Below are positions 7,401 through 14,758 of a stretch of DNA of 22,237 bases, one piece after another. The number at the start of each line of letters is the position of its first letter. Position 1 is the stretch's first letter. Below the pieces are notes generated by a model, which was not told the origin of the DNA, ran no database searches, and worked only from the letters and a program-made list of their open reading frames with translations. The translations under genes and the position numbers were made by a program. This DNA comes from a virus: positions 1 through 22,237 of IMG/VR virus record IMGVR_UViG_3300003324_001076. One strand, 5' to 3'.

Positions 7401-8451
7401 GCAGTTCGCGCGAGCGCAGGTAGGGAAGCCTTACATCTGGGGTGGGGTCGGCCCACGCGGGTATGACTGCTCGGGAGCGGTCTCGGCTGTCACGCGGGCA
7501 GCGCTGGGCCAGCAGCCCTATGTGCGCATGGGGTCGACAGGCACGATGCCGTGGCCTGGCTGGGGAATGGGCTACGGCAAGCTCTCCGCGGGCTGGTTCA
7601 CCGGCTCCCCTGGCCACACCGCCGGCAACATCGGAGGACTGCCGTTTGAGAGCGCAGGAGGCGTCGGCTTCCGCGTCGGAGGCTCAGCCACCTCCGTTGG
7701 GTCGTTCCCTCGCCACATGCATCTGGGCATCCACGACGAGGGTGGGTGGCTGCGGCCTGGCGACCTCGCGCTGAACAAGAGCGGCAAGCCGGAGCCGGTC
7801 TTCTCCTCCGCTCAGTGGGACAAGCTCGGGAAGCTCATCGAGAAGATGGAGGAGACCCACGGCAAGAACAGCCCTCTGGTGGTGGCTGCGAAGGAGTTGC
7901 GAAAGGACCTGTCGCAACGTGCCACGGAGGGGCGCCGGCTGCTGACTGAGTTGGCGAATGTCAGGTCCTCGAGTCGCGAACTCGGCAGGACCGCTGCGCA
8001 GCCGTTCCTGGGCAACTCGAACCTGTTTGAGGGTGGTGCTGCTGGGGCACGGACGCTGCTGCAGGCTCAGGCCAACGATGCACGCCGGCAGAGGAATGCG
8101 CTGCGGGAGGCGAGAGCGAAGGGGCTGTCGCGCGGCCTCTACAACCAGCTGGTGGCAGCCGGCAACTACGGCGTCTCGCAGGAGTTCGCACACATGAGCG
8201 GGCGTGAGATCCGGCAGTTCAACCAACTCTACGCGGCGAGGGGAGTGCAGGCGGCTAGGCTCTCTCGCTCGGTGGGGCGCATCGATCAGAGCCATGTGCG
8301 GGAACTGCGACAGGAGATCAACCGGCTGGAGCGAGGCATCAACCGCATGGCCGACAAGCTGGAGAGCGCCGTGGAGCGGGGGAGTGAGAGAGGGACTCGG
8401 AGGGGTGCCGGCGACGCTGGCCGTAGGACCAACGTAAGGAAGCGATCATGA
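4456..8451 (+). CDS. Tape measure protein with embedded NlpC/P60-type domain
   Basis: The protein has 1331 aa. GTG 4456 follows AGGAGG. Residues ~10-70 form a coiled coil. The conserved TMP core (KWESDWAGVEKTVDGS, then AAGQLGVQRDDIVDFTKVMIDMGETTNLS) follows at ~90-170. Hydrophobic segments lie near residues 72-92, 420-445 and 478-498, and the last two are likely membrane-insertion helices. Residues ~975-1095 resemble an NlpC/P60 peptidase: the GKPYIWGG...GYDCSG motif with Cys1005, and His1054 in SPGHTAGN. Long helical repeats and a basic tail complete it. Tape measures set tail length at roughly 0.15 nm per residue, which suggests a tail of about 200 nm. The peptidase may open the cell wall at injection. 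Its TGA overlaps the next ATG. Confidence 0.9.
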   Translation: MLGSNSTNLEVRVDGKVDRYEAAMRRAERATLRTERTLKSLDDQMLKLEREMNDEATRRIDARNAAFDRMGRGAVIAGTALLTGAALSARAAVKWESDWAGVEKTVDGSQKQMEGLEAGLRNLARTLPASHHEIAAVAEAAGQLGVQRDDIVDFTKVMIDMGETTNLSADEASTALARFMNIMGTAADDVDRLGATIVDLGNKGASTEAEIVAMGLRIAGAGNQIGLSEAQVLAFANALSSLGVEAEAGGSSISTIFLKAQADVDSASGPMLAKMSEVAGMSRKTFSDLWNRDSAAAFVKVVSGLQNIDASGGSVITTLNGMGITEIRQRDAMLRLVGGGDLLRKSLRDGNTAWQQNSALIAEATKRYDTTESKLQVARNQINDTAITIGETFLPVLGDLAGQLGTVNNFFTGLPGPVKSLIGPVAALAGVIALVGGAMLIAVPKIAAFNAALSSGNLPTNIQRTGKAAQGLASFLTGPWGVALAIGTVAIGGLAAGAQEARDSVRRLQETLSDDSGEATQETLDQILATLQDKGWDDFARDIGLNMEDVARAVLYGGDAMDQLIDKVREHEGELGPWARLQETATGDHEQFIRTIQSENKALGGAKVNLKESKDAQQDLGLAAKGATPQVAGMTEELEDQKTAAEQLQEAIEGLNSAILGGRAGARDYQQTLDEADKTLRRGKRTLDIHTKAGRDNQAALDSIADSTIAWSDKLKEVDASGRRSFKVMQQGRKDLFEAARTFGMTRQEARKYVDEVLRIPSEWKTKFDTPNLPKSKGDVRNWRELLDKVPKHTDTKANFDGRKAARDAAQAAADIARALSGIPDEPVNIKLTAQARKVQRQLGDMNFWEGGPVYGAGTGTSDSIAARLSNGEHVVTAEEVRKAGGHRVVEAFRRAAKRGELPRIGELPAFADGGAVNINPSARELGVLAATGALEQIIQSVAAGISAQLSAKASKAFTEAPIGGMLGFAGNLTPAQLVRGQQFARAQVGKPYIWGGVGPRGYDCSGAVSAVTRAALGQQPYVRMGSTGTMPWPGWGMGYGKLSAGWFTGSPGHTAGNIGGLPFESAGGVGFRVGGSATSVGSFPRHMHLGIHDEGGWLRPGDLALNKSGKPEPVFSSAQWDKLGKLIEKMEETHGKNSPLVVAAKELRKDLSQRATEGRRLLTELANVRSSSRELGRTAAQPFLGNSNLFEGGAAGARTLLQAQANDARRQRNALREARAKGLSRGLYNQLVAAGNYGVSQEFAHMSGREIRQFNQLYAARGVQAARLSRSVGRIDQSHVRELRQEINRLERGINRMADKLESAVERGSERGTRRGAGDAGRRTNVRKRS

Positions 8452-9878
8452 GCGCATACACCTGCCGGTTCGTCAACGACATCTCGAGCCTGCCTGTCGT
8501 CTCGCTCGACCTAAACTCGGGTGCGACCTGGCAGCAGCCTGGCTCCATCCAGGTAGACGGTGACGGCTTCGACCCTGGCTGGCCGGAGCTTAAACGCTCC
8601 ATCGCGGAGAACATGCTGGGCGACGGCGACCGGGTCGCGTCGGAGTCCTATGGCAACCGGACGCTGCGCGTGCCTCTGTTCCTGTTCGGCTCTCCCTCGC
8701 AGGCCGCTAGCTCGCTGAACAAGATCATCCGACAGTTGGACAAGCCGCGGAACATCCTGCAATGGGAGAGCGACGACCCTCTCGACCAACCGGTCTTCTT
8801 CCGGACGTTCCGCTCCTCCATCGCTGAGGGCGACATCCGCGACGTCGGCTCAGGCTTGACGCGCGTGACGCTCTCGATCCTGGCTGAGCCGTTCGCGCTC
8901 GGGCTGCCGGAAATCTGGAGCGACTCGTGGACAAACGACGGGCTGAACCTGTTCCGTGCGCTGCCGACGATCAAAGGTGACGTCGCTGCTCCTCTGCGGG
9001 TCTTCTTCAAGCAGCAGGCGAGCGGAGCAGCAGCCCGCATCTTCAACGGCACCGCTCTCCTCTGGAGCTTCGCAGCCACCTATCTTGCCGGCAACCTGCT
9101 CGCTGAGTTCGGACAGCAGACCTCCATCGCCAACGACACCACGCAGGTGACGGCAGACGCGACGGCGACGAACTCTAACCACTGGCGCATCTCGTTTGCG
9201 ACCTTCGCGACGGACGCCTACCGCATTCAGATTACGACGAACCCGATCCCGCGAGGCTCCTACCGCATCCTGGCGCGCATCCGCGGCAACACGGCAGGCA
9301 ACGCGTTCACAATGCAGCTCAAGACAGGCACCACTGCCCTCGCAGCTATTGGGCCGCAGGTCGCCTACACGGCCGTCAACCCTATCGGGTGGGATTGGGT
9401 CGATCTCGGCATCATCGAGAACCCTGCGTTCGGCTCTGTCCCTGAGCAGGAGCGCGACTATCTGCCGCGGGACCTCGCGCTCAACTTCCTGTTCTCTGCA
9501 GCACGCACCTCAGGCACCGGTTCCTTGGACGTCGACTGCTTCGTCGCGCTACCCATCGAAACCATCGACTCGCAGCCGGCTCGCACGGCCTTCATCAAGA
9601 TGCCCGACGACTCGCTCGGCTCCACCGACGGGCTGGTAGTCGACACCGACTCGGACAGCGCACGCATGATTGCCAGCATGAACGGCAACCTGACGCCGAC
9701 GAGCAAGGGACCGGAGATCGCCGGAGGGCTGCCACAGGTCTGGCCTGGGCTGAGCAACATGCTCTACATCCTGCCGCTGTTCCAGCAGGTCGCAGCGAAA
9801 GACGACAAGACCCGAACGACGCTAGCCGACTTCTTCTACTACCCTCGCTACCTGCTGCTGAGAGGGGTTGGGGTATGA
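8448..9878 (+). CDS. Minor tail protein, Dit-like (distal tail)
   Basis: The protein has 476 aa; the start overlaps the tape-measure stop (ATGA). The N-terminal ~150 residues fit a distal-tail domain: GDRVASESYGNRTLRVPLFLFG, then a helix (SSLNKIIRQLDKPRNILQW), then the closing strands GLTRVTLSILAEPFALG. Residues ~200-330 look like a beta jelly-roll (NHWRISFATF, RGSYRILARIRGNTAGNAFTMQL, WDWVDLGII), which may bind carbohydrate. The C-terminal part returns to the tail-associated scaffold and ends LYILPLFQQVAAKD...YYPRYLLLRG. Dit rings join the tube to the tail tip. The jelly-roll insertion is inferred from strand pattern only. The gene overlaps the next minor tail gene by four bases. Confidence 0.75.
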   Translation: MSAYTCRFVNDISSLPVVSLDLNSGATWQQPGSIQVDGDGFDPGWPELKRSIAENMLGDGDRVASESYGNRTLRVPLFLFGSPSQAASSLNKIIRQLDKPRNILQWESDDPLDQPVFFRTFRSSIAEGDIRDVGSGLTRVTLSILAEPFALGLPEIWSDSWTNDGLNLFRALPTIKGDVAAPLRVFFKQQASGAAARIFNGTALLWSFAATYLAGNLLAEFGQQTSIANDTTQVTADATATNSNHWRISFATFATDAYRIQITTNPIPRGSYRILARIRGNTAGNAFTMQLKTGTTALAAIGPQVAYTAVNPIGWDWVDLGIIENPAFGSVPEQERDYLPRDLALNFLFSAARTSGTGSLDVDCFVALPIETIDSQPARTAFIKMPDDSLGSTDGLVVDTDSDSARMIASMNGNLTPTSKGPEIAGGLPQVWPGLSNMLYILPLFQQVAAKDDKTRTTLADFFYYPRYLLLRGVGV

Positions 9879-11515
9879 GCAGCGTCCCTCTGCAGGTACG
9901 GCTCGGTTCGAAACTCATTACGCGGCAGCTCTCCGACCTGTCGTTCCGCAAAACCATCCCTGGAGGGTATGCATCTGCTGGCTTCCAACTCCACGACTCC
10001 ATTGCTCGCAGCCGGCCAGATCGCGAGATGCTCACCGACGTCGCCATCTCAGACACGCGGCACGGTCGCGTCTGCTGGCAGGGAGTGTTGGAGGATCCTG
10101 GCCGCTCCTCCGCTGCAGACGGCGAGACCTGGGACATGGTCGCGATTGGGCCGAGCGGCCATGCGAACGAGCGGAACGTGCCCGCCGTGTATGTCGACCG
10201 GCAACTGGACCACTGGGTACCTATCGACCGCGGCGGTGGAACGTCGGGAGGCAATCAGGCGACCGGAGAGCAAGCCGGCGTCCCTGGTGGCGGCACAACC
10301 ACAGGGCAGGATGCGCAGCAGGCTCTCGTCTTCACCTTCCCGCAGGGCATGGCGCTAGCAACGAACGCCCGCGCTCCTCTCGGCTACCGAGCTCTAGCCG
10401 ACTCAGGGCAGAGGCTCGGCGGCATCCAAATCCAGTGGCTCGCAGGACTCATCAGTACCAGCCTGTCAATGCAAATCGTGACCGGCCAGACAAACGGCTC
10501 AGGCAGGGCTGCAGCCCGTTCCGTCAACGCATCCACCACAGACCAGCAACTCACCGCCCAACACACGACGGACTTCCCTTTAGGCAACACTATCCCAGAA
10601 CTGCGGTTCATCTGGACAGCAGCAGGCACGACGGTCCCTGCTGCCACCCACTGGGCGGCAGCTCGCGACGTCTGGGTGCGTGCGATCCTCCTCAACAAGA
10701 GCGGCGTCGACCTGACTGGAGCCTACGCAAACGGCTACGTCACCAACGCGCTGGTGGTGGGGGACCTGCTCGGCAGGCTCCTCACCCGCTTCGATGGCCC
10801 GAACGCAGTCATCGACTCGAGCTCGACGTTCCAGATTGAGCAGATGCAGTATGTCGACGGCGCTTCTGCTCGGCAGATCTTCGATGACCTCATGGCGCTG
10901 GACTCAGACTTCTTCTGGGCTGCTTGGGAGGGCACGCCGGCGCGGTTCGAGTGGAGCAAGTGGCCGACCGCCGTCCGCTATGAGTTCAAGGCTGAGGACG
11001 GCTTCTCGAGCCCGCAGAGCAGCAGCGAAATCTACAACCGCGCTCCCGTCCGTTGGAGAGATGCCCGCGGCGAGACGCGCAGCTGGACGGTCTCCAACGC
11101 TGTGCCTGCCCTCGACTCCCGCGGCATCATTCGCGAGGCTCCAGTCATCGATCTGGGAGACGAGATCGGGTCGCGCGCCATGGCCATCCAGGTGGGGAAT
11201 GAGTTCCTCCGCACGCATGCCTACCCGACGAACGCCGGTACCATCCAGGTCAGCCGGCCAGTGCGGAACCTGCTGACTGGGCAGCGCGTCTGGCCGCATG
11301 AGATCGACCCCGGCTGCCTTGTTCGCGTCCGTGGAGTCGAAGGTTCTCCCTCAGCGCTGAACCTCTCGACAGAGGACGGCGTCAACGTTTTTCGCATGGT
11401 CGCTACCGACTATCGGGCCAGCGAGAATGCGGTCACTTGCGAGCTCTCGTCTCCTGCTCGCACGCAAGAGGAGATCATCGCTCGGATAGCCGAGCAGAGG
11501 AGGAGGAAGAGGTGA
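9875..11515 (+). CDS. Minor tail protein, tail-tip hub/Tal-like
   Basis: The protein has 546 aa; ATG 9875 overlaps the preceding TGA. The first ~110 residues are a compact beta domain (LSDLSFRKTIPGGYASAGFQLHD, GRVCWQGVLEDPGR) seen at the start of hub-type minor tail proteins. Residues ~120-270 are Gly/Thr/Gln-rich and then form a sandwich-like insertion (GIQIQWLAGLISTSLSMQIV to DVWVRAILLNKSG). The last third resumes the hub scaffold: SARQIFDDLMALDSDFFWAAWEG, TRSWTVSNAVPALDSRG, GCLVRVRGVEGSPSALN. Such proteins form the tail tip and contact the host surface. The exact class (gp27-like hub or adhesion carrier) cannot be settled from sequence alone. Its stop overlaps the next gene as GTGA. Confidence 0.75.
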   Translation: MSSVPLQVRLGSKLITRQLSDLSFRKTIPGGYASAGFQLHDSIARSRPDREMLTDVAISDTRHGRVCWQGVLEDPGRSSAADGETWDMVAIGPSGHANERNVPAVYVDRQLDHWVPIDRGGGTSGGNQATGEQAGVPGGGTTTGQDAQQALVFTFPQGMALATNARAPLGYRALADSGQRLGGIQIQWLAGLISTSLSMQIVTGQTNGSGRAAARSVNASTTDQQLTAQHTTDFPLGNTIPELRFIWTAAGTTVPAATHWAAARDVWVRAILLNKSGVDLTGAYANGYVTNALVVGDLLGRLLTRFDGPNAVIDSSSTFQIEQMQYVDGASARQIFDDLMALDSDFFWAAWEGTPARFEWSKWPTAVRYEFKAEDGFSSPQSSSEIYNRAPVRWRDARGETRSWTVSNAVPALDSRGIIREAPVIDLGDEIGSRAMAIQVGNEFLRTHAYPTNAGTIQVSRPVRNLLTGQRVWPHEIDPGCLVRVRGVEGSPSALNLSTEDGVNVFRMVATDYRASENAVTCELSSPARTQEEIIARIAEQRRRKR

Positions 11516-12030
11516 CGGCTCTAGCAACATCCCCCACCGACTTCCTGGCTCTCCTCAACCCGGTGTTCGGGGTCGCCACCGTCATTGCGTCGATCCTCGC
11601 TGGCCTGAGTTGGGGCACGGTCCGGAACCTGCGGGAAACGATTACCGACCTGCGAGGCAGGGTTGGGGATCTGGATGCGCACAGGAACTCGCTGGAGCGG
11701 GATATCACTCACCGTGAAGCTCGCGTGCAGGAGCTCCTGGCAGAGAACAAACTGCTGCAGCAGATCGCGACGGGAGAGGTGCACTGGGAGGCTCTGGCAT
11801 CTCTGCTGACCGATCACCACAAGGAAGCGCGCGAGCACTGGAAGGCTGAGTTGGCTGCGCTCGCCAGACTCACGGAGGCAGAGGAGCGGCTCGCTACCTC
11901 AGAACAGGAGGTGGCTCGGCTGCTCCGCGGCGAGGAGTTTCCACCTTCGCCTCCTCCACCTCGTCCAGGGCAATCGAAGCGACCACCTGGGCAGAGGCAG
12001 CAACGCCGGTCGGATCAGGAAGGACAGTGA
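11512..12030 (+). CDS. Membrane-anchored coiled-coil protein
   Basis: The protein has 172 aa. GTG 11512 is preceded by AGGAGGAGGAAGAG and overlaps the stop of the hub gene; in-frame starts further upstream lie inside that gene and are not used. Residues ~8-34 form one transmembrane helix (NPVFGVATVIASILAGLSWG). Residues ~38-145 form a long charged coiled coil (RNLRETITDLRGRVGDLDAH onward). The tail is Pro-rich and basic (FPPSPPPPRPGQSKRPPG). It lies among tail genes, yet its layout suggests a membrane protein, perhaps part of the lysis apparatus, a DNA-entry factor or superinfection exclusion. I do not recognise a named family and no catalytic motif is visible. Confidence 0.7.
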   Translation: MTALATSPTDFLALLNPVFGVATVIASILAGLSWGTVRNLRETITDLRGRVGDLDAHRNSLERDITHREARVQELLAENKLLQQIATGEVHWEALASLLTDHHKEAREHWKAELAALARLTEAEERLATSEQEVARLLRGEEFPPSPPPPRPGQSKRPPGQRQQRRSDQEGQ

Positions 12031-12039
12031 CCCACCCCG

Positions 12040-12381
12040 ATGAGCACTCCCATCTCGAGGAGACGCCTGCGACGCTGGCTGGGAGCAGCAGTCGGCGTCC
12101 TCTCATGTCTACTTCTGTTGTGGTTCGCGGGGGTGACGGTGCTGCTGTTGCAGCAGAGTCAATCCAACGGACGAGCTGCAGACAGAATCGAGGACTGCAC
12201 CTCACCGGAGGGGCAGTGCTACAAGGACGCGCAGGCTAGAACAGCAGAGGCCGTGCTCGGCATCAAGCGCGACACTCTGGACGTGGTCGTGGCTGCGCTC
12301 TCCTGCCAAGAGGACGGGGTGAAGGAACAGAAGGCGCTCGCGCGCTGCACGATCAGTCGCCTGGAGAAGAGGAAACCATGA
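12040..12381 (+). CDS. Small bitopic membrane protein with four extracytoplasmic cysteines
   Basis: The protein has 113 aa. ATG 12040 has AGGAAGGACAG about 15 bases upstream, a rather distant ribosome site. A basic start (SRRRLRRW) is followed by one hydrophobic helix at ~13-38 (AVGVLSCLLLLWFAGVTVLL), so the C-terminal part should face outside. That part has four cysteines: DCTSPEGQCYKDAQARTAEA, then ALSCQ and ARCT. Membrane proteins with 'ECxx..ECYxRGQxRTA' and two later cysteines occur in many actinophages near tail and lysis genes, though their role is unknown to me. Disulfides are plausible but inferred. The stop overlaps the next gene as ATGA. Confidence 0.7.
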   Translation: MSTPISRRRLRRWLGAAVGVLSCLLLLWFAGVTVLLLQQSQSNGRAADRIEDCTSPEGQCYKDAQARTAEAVLGIKRDTLDVVVAALSCQEDGVKEQKALARCTISRLEKRKP

Positions 12382-12632
12382 AGATCACGCAGGGCAGCAT
12401 CGTTGCCGGCGAGGGTGAGCACATCGTCCTCACTGGCCCAGTGCAGGGCACCGTGACCCTGCCGGACGGCGAGGAGGTCGACGTCTCGCCTGCCGCCGTC
12501 GCGGCTCCCACGCAGGAGAAGGCAGCAGAGATCGCACTGGCCGTCTCTCGCTTCTACGCCGAGAACGGGCACCCGACCGACCCCGACTTCTCCTTCGACG
12601 AGAAGCAGTCGAAGAAGAACCTGAGGAGTTGA
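12378..12632 (+). CDS. 84-aa unknown protein
   Basis: ATG 12378 overlaps the stop of the membrane-protein gene. The protein starts with a small beta unit (KITQGSIVAGEGEHIVLTGPVQGTVTLPDGEEVDVSP at ~2-39), continues in a helix (QEKAAEIALAVSRFYAENG), and ends in a charged, probably flexible tail (DFSFDEKQSKKNLRS). No membrane segment or metal-binding motif is seen. The 'TLPDGEEVDVSPAAV' phrase suggests a small barrel or a domain lining a fibre. It sits two bases before a fibre-like gene. A role in tail-fibre assembly is possible by place only. Confidence 0.65.
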   Translation: MKITQGSIVAGEGEHIVLTGPVQGTVTLPDGEEVDVSPAAVAAPTQEKAAEIALAVSRFYAENGHPTDPDFSFDEKQSKKNLRS

Positions 12633-12633
12633 G

Positions 12634-12984
12634 ATGCCTGGCTACTCGGCTGCTGCAGCGAACCAAGCTCTCGACGCTCTCTCAGGAGGCGCCGTCAATC
12701 TGCTTGCGTTCGTGAACCTGAACACCGCCGACCCCGGCACGACTGGCGCCTCTGAGGCGACCAGCGCGCGGCAGGCATGCTCGTGGAGCGCTGCCTCCTC
12801 GCGCAACAAGACGAACAGTTCAGCTCTCACCTTCACTGGGCAGTCAGGGTCGACGCCGAACACCCACTTCTCGACATGGTCGGCGGCGACGGCGGGCACG
12901 TTCGGCATCTCCGGCGCGCTCTCCTCCTCCGTGACAGCAGCCACCATCACGGTCGCAGCTGGCGCGCTGACGCTGTCGGCGTAG
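12634..12984 (+). CDS. Small tail-fibre-like protein
   Basis: The protein has 116 aa. ATG 12634 follows GAGGAG, which overlaps the previous stop. The opening MPGYSAAAANQALDALSGG, then LAFVNLNTADPGTTGASEAT, RQACSW and THFSTWSAATAGTFGISGAL, matches a recurrent actinophage family annotated as minor tail or fibre-like. In that family 'HTADPGxTGANEV', 'RQ..W' and 'HFG.W.A..GG.F' are the conserved blocks. The C-terminus is a run of short beta strands rich in Ser, Thr and Ala. It is likely a beta-structured domain at the tail tip or on the capsid. Family recognition is from the motifs; the location fits a tail role. Confidence 0.7.
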   Translation: MPGYSAAAANQALDALSGGAVNLLAFVNLNTADPGTTGASEATSARQACSWSAASSRNKTNSSALTFTGQSGSTPNTHFSTWSAATAGTFGISGALSSSVTAATITVAAGALTLSA

Positions 12985-12994
12985 GAGCAGCCCG

Positions 12995-13669
12995 ATGCCT
13001 GACGTCTTCTCATCCGCTACGGCAGGGCTGCAGTTCCGTGGGTTCCAGCGCGGAGCAGCAGCCGGCGCTGGCACCGACCAGTACGTCATCCCGGTCGAGG
13101 ACAAGGTGGTGTCATTTCGGGGGAGGGCAGCCACCTTCGTTACCCCTGGACGGGGTGGAGTGACCCAGCGGTTGTTCGCGCTCATGAATGCGGGTGGCTC
13201 TCCTGTCATTGTCAGCCTCAACCGGATCGTGGTCGACCTGCTAACCACGGCCGTCAAGGCGCAAAACGTGCTGCCTCCCATCATTCGAGCCAACCGCATT
13301 ACCGCCACGTCTGGAGGGACTGCGCTGACCAAGATGGCGATGGACAGCAACATGTCCTCGAATGGCAGCGTTTCTGTGGCTGGCGACTCGTCGGCTGACA
13401 ACGGTGGTGCGGGCACCCTATCTGGGACTGCGCTGTCGGTGACGACGACGGGCCAGCCTCTCGCGCAGATATATGCTCCTCGAGTTCTCACGGCCGTCGG
13501 GTATGAGCTGGTAGACACGGCGCCGTTCTTCATAGGCGAGCCGGATGTCATTCTGCGCGCAGGGGAGGGGATGGCGATCTCGCTCGATCAGGCGACGTCG
13601 TCGACCGGCAACCCGTCGACGGACCGGTGGACCCTGTTCGCTGACTGGACCGAGTTCACGAGGCCGTAA
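12995..13669 (+). CDS. Beta-rich fibre/minor tail protein
   Basis: The protein has 224 aa; ATG 12995 comes ten bases after the previous TAG, with a weak ribosome site (GGAGCAG). It is almost wholly beta-structured: QYVIPVEDKVVSFRGRAATFV, RLFALMNAGGSPVIVSLNRIVV and the closing DVILRAGEGMAISLDQA with DRWTLFADWTEFTRP. A Ser/Gly/Asn-rich stretch (ATSGGTALTKMAMDSNMSSN onward) at ~105-150 is probably surface loops. The pattern 'F.GEPDVILRAGEGMAI.L' is typical of phage surface or fibre domains with a jelly-roll shape. No catalytic motif is visible. Its TAATG junction couples it to the repeat protein that follows, so both may belong to one adhesion structure. Confidence 0.65.
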   Translation: MPDVFSSATAGLQFRGFQRGAAAGAGTDQYVIPVEDKVVSFRGRAATFVTPGRGGVTQRLFALMNAGGSPVIVSLNRIVVDLLTTAVKAQNVLPPIIRANRITATSGGTALTKMAMDSNMSSNGSVSVAGDSSADNGGAGTLSGTALSVTTTGQPLAQIYAPRVLTAVGYELVDTAPFFIGEPDVILRAGEGMAISLDQATSSTGNPSTDRWTLFADWTEFTRP

Positions 13670-14595
13670 TGCCGTTCCTGCCGCTGTTCGCAGACACCGA
13701 GGTAGCGGCAGCCGGTTCTGCAGACCTCGCGCTGTTCGCATCGGGTGGTGCTGAGAGCGCGGCAGCCGGCGCAGCCTCACTGTCGCTGTCGGCTGCAGGC
13801 GTGGCCGTCGCTGGGACGGCGGATGCTTCTGGAGCGGCGTCGCTAGCCCTCACGGCGTCTGGCGCTGCGCGAGCTGCGAGCGCCGGAACCGCTGCGCTGG
13901 CTCTCTCTGCTGTTGGAGCTGCAGGGGCGCCGGCAGCAGGCACAGCGAGCCTCACCCTGTCGGCTTCAGGCACGCCGCGGGCAGCCGCGGTCGGCTCCGC
14001 TGCGTTGGCGCTCACGGCAGCCGGCACGGCAGGAGGGAGGGGCTCGGGGGCTGCTGCCCTGGCGCTGGCTGCCTCTGGCGCGGCTCAGGCCCCCACAACC
14101 AGCACAGCAGCGCTCTCGCTCGCAGCGTCGGGCGCTCCTCGAGTCGCCGCAGGTGGCGCCGCAGAACTGGCGCTCGCTGCCAGCGGAGCCGCGCAAGCAC
14201 CCCTGATGGGTGCGGCAGCGCTGGTCCTGTCTGGAGTCGCGAATGTCGGGGGCAGCCTGGCTGCGACCGGTGCGGCGGTGCTGGCTCTCAGCGCGAGCGG
14301 CACCATCTGGGCTGCTGGAGCAGGAGCAGCCACCCTCGTGCTGTCTGGTGCAGGAGTGGCTGCAGGCGACGGTAGCGTCGCGGGACCGGCGCTGGGGAGC
14401 AGCAGCGGCTACCTACCGGAGAGAGCGACCGGTAGTCGAGCGGAGAGGGACGCTGCAGCGGCAGCCGGCTCGATAGGGGACGCGACCGCGGCCAGAGGAG
14501 CATCCGGACTGGGCGCGCGCTCGGGAGGGGCAGCCCGTTCGGCTAGCTCTGGGGGAGCGTTGCCACGGCAGGGTCCGAGCAGTGGGAATGGCTGA
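13669..14595 (+). CDS. Ala/Gly-rich protein of twelve 18-residue repeats
   Basis: The protein has 308 aa; ATG 13669 overlaps the preceding TAA. After a 15-residue start (MPFLPLFADTEVAAA) come twelve tandem units spanning residues 16-236. They begin at residues 16, 34, 55, 73, 91, 109, 127, 145, 163, 181, 201 and 219. The consensus is G-[STA]-A-x-L-x-L-x-A-S-G followed by about seven variable, Ala-rich residues. Ten units are exactly 18 residues long; those at 34 and 181 are 21 and 20. The alternating L-x-L suggests one strand and one turn per unit, as in a repetitive fibre or solenoid; this is inferred. Residues ~240-308 are Ser/Gly/Arg-rich and probably disordered. As last gene of the tail operon it is likely a fibre or adhesion protein. 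I know no assigned function. Confidence 0.7.
   Translation: MPFLPLFADTEVAAAGSADLALFASGGAESAAAGAASLSLSAAGVAVAGTADASGAASLALTASGAARAASAGTAALALSAVGAAGAPAAGTASLTLSASGTPRAAAVGSAALALTAAGTAGGRGSGAAALALAASGAAQAPTTSTAALSLAASGAPRVAAGGAAELALAASGAAQAPLMGAAALVLSGVANVGGSLAATGAAVLALSASGTIWAAGAGAATLVLSGAGVAAGDGSVAGPALGSSSGYLPERATGSRAERDAAAAAGSIGDATAARGASGLGARSGGAARSASSGGALPRQGPSSGNG
13714..14376 (+). repeat. Tandem coding repeats, period about 54 bases
   Basis: Twelve in-frame units of 54 bases (two of them 63 and 60) encode the repeated G-[STA]-A-x-L-x-L motif. The units differ strongly at DNA level, mostly at codon third positions and in the variable half, so they are old repeats, not a recent expansion. 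One pair is closer: the units at residues 127-144 and 163-180 share LALAASGAAQAP. Recombination between units could change fibre length. Confidence 0.7.
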
Positions 14596-14639
14596 GCCTC
14601 CGCAGTCCGGCCAACCCATAACCGGTGCGGAGGCTCAGC
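14591..14639 (+). terminator. Inverted-repeat terminator at the end of the tail operon
   Basis: GCTGAGCCTCCGCA (14591-14604) and its perfect reverse complement (14626-14639) form a 14-bp stem, extendable by a CCGG/CCGG pairing (14607-14610 with 14622-14625) over a two-base bulge, loop of 11. The stop codon of the repeat protein (14593-14595) lies inside the left arm. It stands between the rightward tail operon and the leftward gene ending at 14759, so it could serve both directions. It lacks a T-run, as many actinobacterial terminators do. The remaining stretch to 14758 shows nothing I can support. Confidence 0.65.
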
Positions 14640-14758
14640 AGGCGAGGCACGTGGGTCCTCACCCGGATGCCGCTGCGCGCAGGATGCTGTGCGGCCGTGG
14701 CAGCCGAGCAACCTTCGAGGTGGAGTTCAGGACCCCGTTGACGCGCAGTCGGCGTGGC

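Noticed and set aside
9868-10839. Rightward 323-aa frame overlapping the hub minor tail gene
   Set aside because: Arg/His/Pro-rich shadow; the frame from 9875 gives a coherent 546-aa tail protein with an ATGA start.
13714-14376. Repeat array considered as a collagen-like fibre
   Set aside because: The period is 18 residues with L-x-L, not Gly-X-Y triplets.
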